Below, one piece after another: positions 18,032 through 24,934 of a stretch of DNA of 64,000 nucleotides; within the stretch, counting starts at the first letter, position 1; each line of letters begins with the position of its first letter. Under the pieces are notes generated by a model, which worked only from the letters and a program-made list of their open reading frames with translations, made no database searches and had not been told where the DNA came from. A program made the position numbers and the translations under genes. This DNA is from Microbacterium soli (GTDB lineage: Bacteria; Actinomycetota; Actinomycetes; Actinomycetales; Microbacteriaceae): the NCBI RefSeq assembly GCF_039539005.1, contig NZ_BAABCP010000001.1, forward strand, positions 744,001 to 808,000. Reading direction: 5' to 3'.

Positions 18032-18042
18032 TGATCAAGCAA
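18014..18042 (-). promoter_or_regulatory. Promoter of the ABC/catabolic operon
   Basis: On the minus strand, TTGCTT (18042-18037), a 17-nt spacer and TTTAAT (18019-18014) form a sigma70-like promoter. Transcription would start near 18007, giving a leader of about 24 nt that carries the AGGAGG ribosome binding site. The GntR palindrome covers the -10 box and most of the spacer. Confidence 0.6.
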
Positions 18043-18103
18043 CATCGAATGTGTTTTGTATCTAGAATCAAGTGACCGTACCGATGCGAGAGGGTGGGAA
18101 ACT

Positions 18104-18853
18104 GTGGCGAACGAGACTGTGCCGACCACCCTTGTGGAGCCCCTCCGTGCGAGCCTCGCGCTCAACGGGTTGGGCAGCACCGGATCGTTGCCCGAGAGCA
18201 TCGCGGATGTCATCGAGCGGTTCATCGAGCAGGAGGCCCCCGCAGTCGGCAGCCTCATCGGAACGAAGAGCGAACTCGCATCGGTGTTCCAAGTCGCGCC
18301 GTCGACGCTCAGCGAGGCGATGAAGATCCTCGCGAGCAGAGGAGCCGTACGTCTGCGTCCGGGCCCACGGGGCGGAGCGCTCGTGGCCGAGCAGCGGCCC
18401 GTCTTGAAGCTGGCGCGCTCCATGGTGCGTCTGACCGGTGGAGACAACAGCATCTCGGATGTCGTCGACGTACGTGACGCACTCGAGGAGGCCGTGGCGC
18501 GGGACGCGCTCCGAAACCGTGATTCCATGGACCTGGAGCGACTTCACGAACACCTCGACGCAATCGAGACGGCATCGGACGCCACCGACGTGTATCGCTC
18601 GGTGCTCACACTCCATGCAGCCATCGCCGAAGCGGGTGCGAACGAGTTCCTCAAGCTCGTGTACCTCACCGCGATCAGGACTCTCCTCAGGCGCACGCAG
18701 AAGGTGAGCCCGTCGACACCGGAGAACGATGCTGACGCGCTTCGCGTCGACCGCACGGCGGTCCATCGCGCGCTCGTGGAAGCGATCGAGCTTCAGGATG
18801 AACAGCTGCTCCGCGATGTGCTCGATCGTCATTCGACGTACCGCACGGCGTAG
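18104..18853 (+). CDS. FadR-family GntR transcriptional regulator (FCD type)
   Basis: 249 residues from the GTG at 18104, which follows GAGGGTGG at reasonable spacing. The N-terminal winged helix-turn-helix (about 35-100) contains ELASVFQVAPSTLSEAMKIL and GAVRLRPGPRGGA, the GntR wing. The C-terminal all-helical FCD domain has VVDVRDALEEAVAR and later His residues (LTLHAAIAEAG) that in relatives bind a metal and a carboxylate ligand. It is divergent from the ABC/catabolic operon with a palindrome between them, so it very probably controls that operon and itself. Confidence 0.88.
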   Translation: MANETVPTTLVEPLRASLALNGLGSTGSLPESIADVIERFIEQEAPAVGSLIGTKSELASVFQVAPSTLSEAMKILASRGAVRLRPGPRGGALVAEQRPVLKLARSMVRLTGGDNSISDVVDVRDALEEAVARDALRNRDSMDLERLHEHLDAIETASDATDVYRSVLTLHAAIAEAGANEFLKLVYLTAIRTLLRRTQKVSPSTPENDADALRVDRTAVHRALVEAIELQDEQLLRDVLDRHSTYRTA

Positions 18854-19406
18854 GTGATGCCGCACCTTCCATCAGCATCCGCATCTGGGAACCGCGCGCG
18901 GGTTGCACGGCGTTCCGACCGGCGTTGCACTCCCATGCGGAGTCGGTCGCGGAGCATGGCTGAGGGACACCGCCCGGATGGGAGCCGAACTCCGGCTCCA
19001 GGGCGCCCGGGACGGCGGGAGACGTACTGACACACACGAGCGGGTAGATCCGTGCAATGCCGCAGGGTTCTCCCTCGATGGTGCGGTTCGGTCATCGGAG
19101 CGGTCATCCGGAGCGAGGTGAATCCGGCTACCCGGCTGAATGCTTGTTCACGTCGCATGCCGCCGCCGCGTGGTCGCACTGGCCCCAGCGCATGCGCCTG
19201 TCCGTCAGCGAGCGGAGCCCCGAAGGTGTGTCCGCACGGGTCGTGGTCGGGCTGTTGTGGCATCCGCCGGTGCTCTGGCCGTTCGTCTCCGACGGTGTGC
19301 CGCTGCAGGCCGCCGCGACCACAAGCGCCGCGCTGGGGTGGCAGCGCGAGGCGCCGTTCCGGCGGCCGGACTCGCTGCCCGGCCGCCGGAGGGCATCACA
19401 TATGCA
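18854..19406. other. Gene-poor region downstream of the GntR gene
   Basis: No credible gene is seen in 553 bp: open frames on both strands are arginine-rich GC shadows without family motifs or ribosome binding sites. It holds the right copy of the imperfect direct repeat (18885-18971). A decayed gene or a former insertion junction is possible, but I see no transposase or integrase residues. Confidence 0.5.
18885..18971. repeat. Imperfect direct repeat, right copy (pair with 5686-5762)
   Basis: CTGGGAACCGC at 18885 is followed by TGCGGAG 51 nt later, then GAGCATG and GGACACC, in the same order and nearly the same spacing as the copy at 5686-5762. One indel of about 7 nt separates the middle blocks. 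The two copies lie at the outer edges of the catabolic operon plus regulator. Confidence 0.45.
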
Positions 19407-20069
19407 TCACGCGGCGGCGACGGTGGCAGTGGCGCGTTGCACCAGTTCGCGGCCGAGACGGCGTGCGCTGTCCAGGCTCTCCGTCCTGTGTGCGGCAGCG
19501 GCGTCGGCGAACCGGTCGAGCGCGGGATTGACGCCGACCAGCGTGTATGAGCGCTGGACGACCTGGAGCTCCAGTCCCCAGACATCTTCCAGCACGCGTC
19601 GGATCCACGGAGTGGAGTGGTCCCAGCCGTGCTTCGGGGTTCCCTCGTCGTAGTTGCCTCCCAGCGCGGTGACGAGTACGGCGGGCTTGCCGCGCAGCGC
19701 GGAACCGGCGGGGTCGATCCGGGGGTCCGTGTAGGCCATGTCGAACCAGCTCTTGACGTGCTGCGCGACACCGTAGTTGTAGAGCGGGAAGTCGAACAGC
19801 AGTGCTGTGGCGGAGATCAGCTCGTCCGCAAGCGACTCGGCCAGGGCGATGGCGTCGCGTTGCGCCGCGGTGCGCTGATCTTGAGGGGTCATGCCGCCCG
19901 TGACTGCATCTCTCCACGATTCGAAGCGGACCGGATTCTCCGTGAGATCCCGCCTGCGCACGAGAGCATCGGGGCGACCCGACGTCCACTCGGCCTCGAC
20001 GATGTCTCCGAGCTCCCGCGTGGCGGAGCTGTGCGGGTGGATGCTCGCATCGATACGGAGCAGTGTCAT
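19407..20069 (-). CDS. FMN-dependent NADH-azoreductase (AzoR-like)
   Basis: 220 residues with the flavodoxin-like quinone/azo reductase fold: LLRIDASIHPHSSATREL (FMN phosphate loop), LLFDFPLYNYGVAQHVKSWFD (isoalloxazine contact, the AzoR P-x-Y-N hallmark) and VTALGGNYDEGTP. These enzymes transfer two electrons from NADH to quinones or azo and nitro compounds, so quinone detoxification is the likely role. The ATG at 20069 follows GGAAGGAAG. It is divergent from an HxlR regulator gene, a pairing well known for electrophile/quinone-responsive azoreductases. Confidence 0.9.
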   Translation of the reverse strand: MTLLRIDASIHPHSSATRELGDIVEAEWTSGRPDALVRRRDLTENPVRFESWRDAVTGGMTPQDQRTAAQRDAIALAESLADELISATALLFDFPLYNYGVAQHVKSWFDMAYTDPRIDPAGSALRGKPAVLVTALGGNYDEGTPKHGWDHSTPWIRRVLEDVWGLELQVVQRSYTLVGVNPALDRFADAAAAHRTESLDSARRLGRELVQRATATVAAA

Positions 20070-20096
20070 CGAAGAACTTCCTTCCTGTTCGCATAG

Positions 20097-20106
20097 TTAC
20101 TAGTAA
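20097..20106. promoter_or_regulatory. Palindromic operator between azoreductase and HxlR genes
   Basis: TTACTAGTAA is a perfect 10-bp palindrome in the 81-bp divergent region. A related ACTAG half-motif recurs about 23 nt further on. HxlR/DUF24 regulators bind TAGTA-type inverted repeats, so this is the likely autoregulatory operator. A -10-like TACAAT (20139-20144) lies just before the HxlR start, suggesting a nearly leaderless hxlR-type transcript. Confidence 0.55.
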
Positions 20107-20150
20107 AAACGCAGCAACCTGTCGAACACTAGCATGCGTACAATGGGCAC

Positions 20151-20501
20151 ATGACGGCGGATGACGAGGAGGAGCCCTGCGACCGCGCGGTCCTGCTGGC
20201 CTTCACGATCCTCGGCAAGCGCTGGAACGGCGCGATCATCGACGTGCTCAAGCGGGGGCCGCTGTCCTTCGGTGCACTGCGCCGCGCCGTCACCGGCATC
20301 AGCGACACGGTCCTCTCGGACCGGCTCGGTGAGCTCGCGCAGACTCGGCTGGTCGTCCGCCAGGTCGAGCCCGGGCCGCCCGTCGCCGTGACCTACGAAC
20401 TCACCACGATCGGCCGCGAGCTGCTGCCGACGCTCCGCCTGGCGGGCGAGTGGGCCGAGAAGTACCTCGCCCCGCTGCAGCAGCGGGCGGTCGACGGCTG
20501 A
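20151..20501 (+). CDS. HxlR/DUF24-family transcriptional regulator
   Basis: 116 residues with the HxlR winged helix: a conserved N-terminal Cys (EEEPCDRAV), FTILGKRWNGAIIDVLKRGPLSFGALRR and VLSDRLGELAQTRLVVRQ. In this family the N-terminal cysteine often senses electrophiles, quinones or disulfide stress. Divergence from an azoreductase gene with a shared palindrome supports control of that gene. Confidence 0.9.
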   Translation: MTADDEEEPCDRAVLLAFTILGKRWNGAIIDVLKRGPLSFGALRRAVTGISDTVLSDRLGELAQTRLVVRQVEPGPPVAVTYELTTIGRELLPTLRLAGEWAEKYLAPLQQRAVDG

Positions 20502-20651
20502 GCGCGTCGGGCTCAGCCGCGCCTGCGCGGCAGGTATCTCGGGGCCCCGGGCAGGAAGCCGGAATACCATGCGTGTCGCTGCGGACGCCGTGATGAAGGT
20601 GCGCCACCGACCCTCCGCCGGGGCTCCCCGGCGTCGACCAGATCCATCGAA

Positions 20652-21236
20652 TCAGCGTGATGCGGGCTCGGATTCGGTCGCGCGCAGGCCGACGACGACG
20701 ATGGAGATCATCCGATCGAGCTGATCGCGCTGCTCGGGCGCGCCGGCGACCGACAGCAGCCCTGCCAGGATCCCACCGACATCGATCGCCGCGATGTCGG
20801 CGCGGAACTGGCCCATGGCCGAGCCCGCATCCAGCAGCAGCTGGAGGATGTGCTGGACCTCGTCGCACACCGGTCCGGTGCCGAAGCGACCCGATGCGCT
20901 CATCGCGACCAGGGCGTCGACGACGCCCCGGCGCTGCGTGGCCCACTCCGCGAAGGCGAGCATCCAGAGCTGCAGCGCTCGAGGAGGCTCATGCTCGGCC
21001 AGGAGGGACATCGCCTCCTCGCGAAGCGGTCGCACCTGATCGCGATACACCTCCTCGACGAGATCCTCACGGGTGGGGAAGTGTCGGTACAGGGTTCCGC
21101 TTCCGACACCGGCTCGACGGGCGATCGCATCCAGGGAGACCTCCCGCCCGGAGGTGAAGGCCTCCACGGCGGCGGCGATCAGGCGCTCCCGGTTCCGTTT
21201 CGCGTCGGCTCGCAGGTGCTGAGGGGCAGTGGTCAT
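20652..21236 (-). CDS. TetR-family transcriptional regulator
   Basis: 194 residues. The N-terminal HTH contains RERLIAAAVEAFTSG, SLDAIARRAGVGSGTLYRHFPTREDLVEEVYRDQV, a classic TetR DNA-binding block; the remaining 130 residues form the variable ligand-binding domain. The ATG at 21236 follows GGAGAGATCCC. It is divergent from the AKR-SDR pair and likely represses it. The 150-bp gap on its 3' side (20502-20651) holds no gene that I can support. Confidence 0.9.
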   Translation of the reverse strand: MTTAPQHLRADAKRNRERLIAAAVEAFTSGREVSLDAIARRAGVGSGTLYRHFPTREDLVEEVYRDQVRPLREEAMSLLAEHEPPRALQLWMLAFAEWATQRRGVVDALVAMSASGRFGTGPVCDEVQHILQLLLDAGSAMGQFRADIAAIDVGGILAGLLSVAGAPEQRDQLDRMISIVVVGLRATESEPASR

Positions 21237-21270
21237 GGGATCTCTCCGAATCGTGACGTCATCGGAATAA

Positions 21271-21319
21271 AACGGAGAGGTCCCCGTTACTGTCTGATGT
21301 CCATCCGGGGAAGTCCCCG
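21271..21319. promoter_or_regulatory. Two inverted repeats between TetR and AKR genes
   Basis: AACGG (21271-21275) and CCGTT (21284-21288) form an 18-bp interrupted palindrome. CGGGGA-AG-TCCCCG (21306-21319) is a second, perfect 6-bp-arm palindrome, and both carry TCCCCG. Positions 117-165 nt into the divergent region are suited to a TetR operator controlling both directions. Confidence 0.45.
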
Positions 21320-21344
21320 CTTAGAGCATCCTACTGGAGGATCA

Positions 21345-22427
21345 TTGACTCTCGCACTTGACACGTACCGGCAGCTGGGAAGATCCGGACTACGCGTATC
21401 GCCCCTCGCGCTCGGCACGGCGACGTTCGGGCAGGACTGGGGGTGGGGAGCCGACAAGGCCGAATCCCGACGGCTGTTCGAGCACTACGCCGAGAGCGGG
21501 GGGAACTTCATCGACACGGCCGTCACCTACACCAACGGCACGTCGGAACGATTCATCTCCGAGTTCGTCGGTGACGCGCGGGACGACTTCGTGCTGTCCA
21601 CGAAGTACAGCACTCTTCGCAACCCCACGGATCCGAACTCGGGCGGCGCCGGCCGGAAGAGCCTCTTCGGCGCCGTCGAGACGAGCCTCCAACAGCTGAA
21701 CACCGATTACATCGACCTGCTCTACCTCCACGTGTGGGACCCGTCCACGCCGCTGGAGGAGATCCTCAGGGGGCTCGACGATCTGGTCCGACAGGGCAAG
21801 GTGCTCTACATCGGCATCTCCAACACCCCCGCCTGGCAGATCGCCCGCCTCGACACGATCGCCGATCTGCGGGGCTGGTCGCCTCTGGCCGCCGTCCAGC
21901 TCGAGTACAACCTGGTCGAACGCACCCCGGAGCGCGATCTGCTCCCCATGGCCGACGAACTCGGGCTGGGCACCGTGCTGTGGTCGCCGCTGGCCGGGGG
22001 GATCCTCACCGGAAAGTACAGCCGGAACGATCTCGCGGCGCAGCCGAGCGAGGACGACGGCACGCGTCGGAGTTTCAATCTCGCCCTCGGCGGTATCAAC
22101 GAGCGCAGCCTGGCGATCGTCGAGACCGTCCGCGGGATCGCCGAGGAGGCCGGCGGCACGCCCGCCCAGGTGAGCCTCGCGTGGGCGCTGAGCCGGCCCG
22201 CGGTGACCGCACCGATCGTCGGGGCGCGCACCCTCGCGCAGCTCCAGGACAACCTCGGTGCACTGGAGGTCGAGCTCACGGATGCGCAGATCGCTCGACT
22301 CGACGCGATCAGCGCCGTCGACCTCGGCTTCCCGCACGACATGCTCGGCAGCGATCACATTCGGACCCAGACCCGGGGCGAGCTGACTATCGAGCCCCGT
22401 ACCACAAGAGGAGGAAATCGTGCCTAA
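21345..22427 (+). CDS. Aldo/keto reductase
   Basis: 360 residues from a TTG at 21345 preceded by GGAGG. The AKR catalytic tetrad is visible: Asp in NFIDTAVTYTNG, Tyr in the same segment, Lys in LSTKYSTL and His in LLYLHVWDP. The NADPH-binding tail has ITGARTL-like residues (APIVGARTLAQLQDNL). It reduces aldehydes or ketones with NADPH. Its last 8 nt overlap the SDR gene, so the two oxidoreductases are co-expressed. The longer open frame back to 20850 crosses the TetR gene and is rejected. Confidence 0.9.
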   Translation: MTLALDTYRQLGRSGLRVSPLALGTATFGQDWGWGADKAESRRLFEHYAESGGNFIDTAVTYTNGTSERFISEFVGDARDDFVLSTKYSTLRNPTDPNSGGAGRKSLFGAVETSLQQLNTDYIDLLYLHVWDPSTPLEEILRGLDDLVRQGKVLYIGISNTPAWQIARLDTIADLRGWSPLAAVQLEYNLVERTPERDLLPMADELGLGTVLWSPLAGGILTGKYSRNDLAAQPSEDDGTRRSFNLALGGINERSLAIVETVRGIAEEAGGTPAQVSLAWALSRPAVTAPIVGARTLAQLQDNLGALEVELTDAQIARLDAISAVDLGFPHDMLGSDHIRTQTRGELTIEPRTTRGGNRA

Positions 22428-23145
22428 CGCACTCATCACCGGCGGAACCAGCGGAATCGGCGCCGCCACTGCGCAGCTGCTCCACAGCCGCGGCTACCGC
22501 GTCGCCGTGACCGGCCGCAACCCGGAGACTCTCGCCCGCGCCCGCGAGGAGCTTCCCGACGGCGTGATCGTCGTGCCCGCGGACTCCGCGTCACTGAGCG
22601 ACACGACGCAGCTCATGTCCGTGATCGAGGACCGTCTGGGAACGCTCGACCTGCTGTTCCTGAACGCGGGCGTGTTCACCCCGGCGCCGATCGCGGATGT
22701 CACCGAGGAGTCGTTCGACGCCCAGGTGGGCATCAACTTCAAGGGGCAGTACTTCACTCTCCAGAAGGCGCTGCCACTGCTGAACGACGGCGCGAGCGTC
22801 GTGCTGACCGTGGGGATCGGCTCCTCGCGAGGGGCGCCCGGCGCCAGCGTCGCGGCAGGCACCCGCGGGGCGCTGCTGACGATGCTCCCCTCGCTCGCTC
22901 TCGAACTGGCACCGAGACGCATCCGCGTCAACGCGGTCAGCCCCGGGGCCATCGACACCCCGCTCTTCGACAAGCTCGGGGTGCCGGACGAGGGCCGCGA
23001 GATGATGCGCAGCAGGATCCCCTTCGAGCGTTTCGGGACCGGGGAGGACATCGCGGGGATCGTCGCGTTCCTCGGCTCGGATGAAGCCCGCTACATCACC
23101 GGTCAGGAGATCGTCGGCGCCGGCGGATACGGTCTCAGCGCCTGA
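22420..23145 (+). CDS. Short-chain dehydrogenase/reductase with atypical active site
   Basis: 241 residues from a GTG at 22420 after AGGAGG. The Rossmann cofactor site is intact: LITGGTSGIGAATAQ (TGxxxGIG) and LLFLNAGVF (NAG). The YxxxK catalytic pair is not: the aligned region reads SVAAGTRGALLTM, with Ala/Val and Arg where Tyr and Lys are expected. The C-terminal RIRVNAVSPGAIDTPL segment is normal. It may therefore be a binding or regulatory SDR, or use another residue. It is translated with the upstream AKR. Confidence 0.85.
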   Translation: MPNALITGGTSGIGAATAQLLHSRGYRVAVTGRNPETLARAREELPDGVIVVPADSASLSDTTQLMSVIEDRLGTLDLLFLNAGVFTPAPIADVTEESFDAQVGINFKGQYFTLQKALPLLNDGASVVLTVGIGSSRGAPGASVAAGTRGALLTMLPSLALELAPRRIRVNAVSPGAIDTPLFDKLGVPDEGREMMRSRIPFERFGTGEDIAGIVAFLGSDEARYITGQEIVGAGGYGLSA

Positions 23146-23161
23146 ACCGGGAGACCGATGG

Positions 23162-23191
23162 GCGGGGGCGTCACAGGGTGGACGCCCCCGC
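23162..23191. terminator. Bidirectional-type hairpin after the SDR gene
   Basis: GCGGGGGCGTC (23162-23172), an 8-nt loop and GACGCCCCCGC (23181-23191) give a perfect 11-bp GC-rich stem, 17 nt after the SDR stop and between convergent genes. There is no strong T-run, as is common for actinobacterial terminators. Confidence 0.7.
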
Positions 23192-23221
23192 TACGGGACA
23201 TCGAAACCGTCGCGCACGTCG

Positions 23222-23260
23222 CGGCCGTCCGCGACGCCCCTTGGTCGCCGCGGACGGCCG
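23222..23260. terminator. Second convergent hairpin, before the MFS gene end
   Basis: CGGCCGTCCGCG (23222-23233) pairs perfectly with CGCGGACGGCCG (23249-23260), a 12-bp stem with a 15-nt loop. Its position just beyond the MFS stop codon suits termination of the minus-strand transporter transcript. Confidence 0.65.
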
Positions 23261-23328
23261 GATCAGTACGACCGCGTCCCCGGCCCGGACGCGTATCCGA
23301 GCAACGGGTGCGGTCTACGCACGCTCGG

Positions 23329-24432
23329 TCACGACGTCCAGCGCGGGAAGGCGCGGCGACGGGCGAGACTCGCGGTCAGCGCGGTGGGGATCATGATGAC
23401 AAGAGCCGCCCAGGGCAGCGAGAGAACGCCGAGCCCGTCGATGAGCAGGCCGCCCACGAGGCCGCCGGCGCCGATCATCAGATTCACGAGCGTCACCATG
23501 ATCGCCGCGAGATACAGCAAGGTCGGGTGCACCAGCGCCAGGCACAGAAGAACGGCTCCGATTCCGACCAGCCACATGCCCGACACCGTCAGGAGCCGAT
23601 GCTGCCGGTCGATCCACGCGCCGGTGATCCAGATGCTCACCATCGCCGCGAGTCCGAACACGAGCAGAAGCCACTGAATCTGCCGGCCGATGCCTGCTCG
23701 CCCCGCGAGGGGTGCGATGTAGGTGTACAGCACGTTGTGCGCGAGGAAGAACCCGCACATGACGAGCAAGATCGTGACGACGCCACGGACGCGGAGAATG
23801 CTGCCGAGCCGAGTGGGGTCCTGTGCGACGACCCCGGGGATGTTGGGCAACGCGAGAAACACCCACCCGATCACGACGATTCCCGCGATCCCGGTCGCTG
23901 CGAATGTGAACTGCCATCCGGTGGCGTCGCCCAACAAGGTACCGAGCGGCAACCCGATGGACAGGGCCACGGGGGTTCCGGCGTTCGCAATCGCCATTGC
24001 GCGCCCCTGCAGGGCGGGCGGTGCGATACGCGCCGCATAGGCCGCCAGATTGGTCCAGATCAGGCCTGCTCCCACTCCCGCGACGGCTCGAGCGGCGAGG
24101 ATGACGACGAAGTTCGTCGTTGCGGCGATCGCGAAGTTCGCGACGACGAAGGCGGCCAGTGCGCCGACCAGCACCGTGCGGCGCCCGCAGCGCTCCAGCA
24201 GCGTGCTCAGCGGTACGGCGGTGAGTGCGGTTGCCAGGGCATAGATCGTGACCGTCTGTCCGGCTTCGGCTTCGGATACGCCGAGCCCGGCGGCGATCTG
24301 CGGAAGCAGGCCGGCCGGCGTGGTCTCGTTGATGATGCTGAGGAACCCGGCGGCGAAGAGCGCCAAGAGGCCGAACCAGGGCAGCTCGTTCGTCTTCTGA
24401 GTGCGCCGCGGGGCGGTGTCTGTGCTGGTCAT
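23329..24432 (-). CDS. MFS transporter, DHA1 family, with an apparent internal deletion
   Basis: 367 residues of the drug/proton or arabinose-efflux type: LERCGRRTVLVGALAAF is the loop 2-3 motif A region, and LAARAVAGVGAGLIWTN is helix 4. Helices are clear up to LLYLAAI, which runs directly into MVTLVNLMIGAGGLVGGLL. Relatives have roughly 30 extra residues between these segments, so about one helix plus a loop seems missing in frame. The ATG at 24432 follows AAAGGATCAC. It is divergent from an ArsR-like regulator gene with two operators between; probable efflux role, substrate unknown. Confidence 0.85.
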   Translation of the reverse strand: MTSTDTAPRRTQKTNELPWFGLLALFAAGFLSIINETTPAGLLPQIAAGLGVSEAEAGQTVTIYALATALTAVPLSTLLERCGRRTVLVGALAAFVVANFAIAATTNFVVILAARAVAGVGAGLIWTNLAAYAARIAPPALQGRAMAIANAGTPVALSIGLPLGTLLGDATGWQFTFAATGIAGIVVIGWVFLALPNIPGVVAQDPTRLGSILRVRGVVTILLVMCGFFLAHNVLYTYIAPLAGRAGIGRQIQWLLLVFGLAAMVSIWITGAWIDRQHRLLTVSGMWLVGIGAVLLCLALVHPTLLYLAAIMVTLVNLMIGAGGLVGGLLIDGLGVLSLPWAALVIMIPTALTASLARRRAFPRWTS

Positions 24433-24445
24433 GTGATCCTTTGAT

Positions 24446-24475
24446 GGTCAGGTACGACTGTCGTCGTACCTGACC
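24446..24475. promoter_or_regulatory. 30-bp perfect inverted repeat, operator 1 of the MFS/ArsR-like pair
   Basis: GGTCAGGTACGAC (24446-24458), spacer TGTC, then GTCGTACCTGACC (24463-24475): 13-bp perfect arms. It begins 14 nt before the MFS start codon, so binding would block that promoter or the start of translation. The GGTACG core recurs in operator 2. Confidence 0.8.
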
Positions 24476-24493
24476 GATGATGCCACAGCGCAA

Positions 24494-24513
24494 GGTACGA
24501 TACAAGACGTACC
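24494..24513. promoter_or_regulatory. Second operator with the same GGTACG core
   Basis: GGTACG (24494-24499) and CGTACC (24508-24513) are separated by 8 nt. It repeats the inner half-sites of the 24446-24475 repeat and lies 36 nt before the regulator's ATG, as expected for autoregulation. Confidence 0.7.
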
Positions 24514-24548
24514 CTGCTGAATCAGAGGATCACCGGACGGAGTCGCGC

Positions 24549-24875
24549 ATGAGTGAAGGGAAGATCCCCGGGCGCAACGAACTGGAGATCGGCAAGATCT
24601 TGAGCGCGCTTTCTGACGCCAATCGTCGCCGTGTCGTCCTCACCCTGCTTGCCGAACCCGAGGGAACCGAGCGAACCTGCACCAGCTTCGAACTGCCGGT
24701 CACGAAGGCCACGAGCACGTTCCACTTCCGAGTGCTCCGGGAAGCGGGGCTGACCTACGACGTCAGCTACGGCAACCGCAAGGGCGTGTCCCTCCGGCGC
24801 TCCGACGTGGAAGCCCGGTTTCCGGGGTTGCTGAAGGCGGTCGCCGACGCCGAGTCCCACCGCACGATGTCGTGA
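24549..24875 (+). CDS. ArsR-like winged-helix regulator
   Basis: 108 residues from the ATG at 24549 (a longer in-frame start at 24477 would read through operator 2). The core is ILSALSDANRRRVVLTLLAE, TKATSTFHFRVLREAGLTYDVSYGNRKGVSLRRSDVE, an ArsR-type helix-turn-helix with wing. No metal-binding Cys cluster is apparent beyond one Cys in RTCTSFELP, so a small organic ligand is more likely than a metal. It is divergent from the MFS transporter, with two matching operators. Confidence 0.85.
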   Translation: MSEGKIPGRNELEIGKILSALSDANRRRVVLTLLAEPEGTERTCTSFELPVTKATSTFHFRVLREAGLTYDVSYGNRKGVSLRRSDVEARFPGLLKAVADAESHRTMS

Positions 24876-24934
24876 TGAGCGGTGTCGTGCCGAGTGGCGA
24901 TGCCGGCACTGAGCAGCAGAGGTGCTCCAGGCCG

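Noticed and set aside
19057..19653. A 198-codon open frame in the gene-poor region
   Set aside because: It has no ribosome binding site or known domain and runs antisense into the azoreductase gene.
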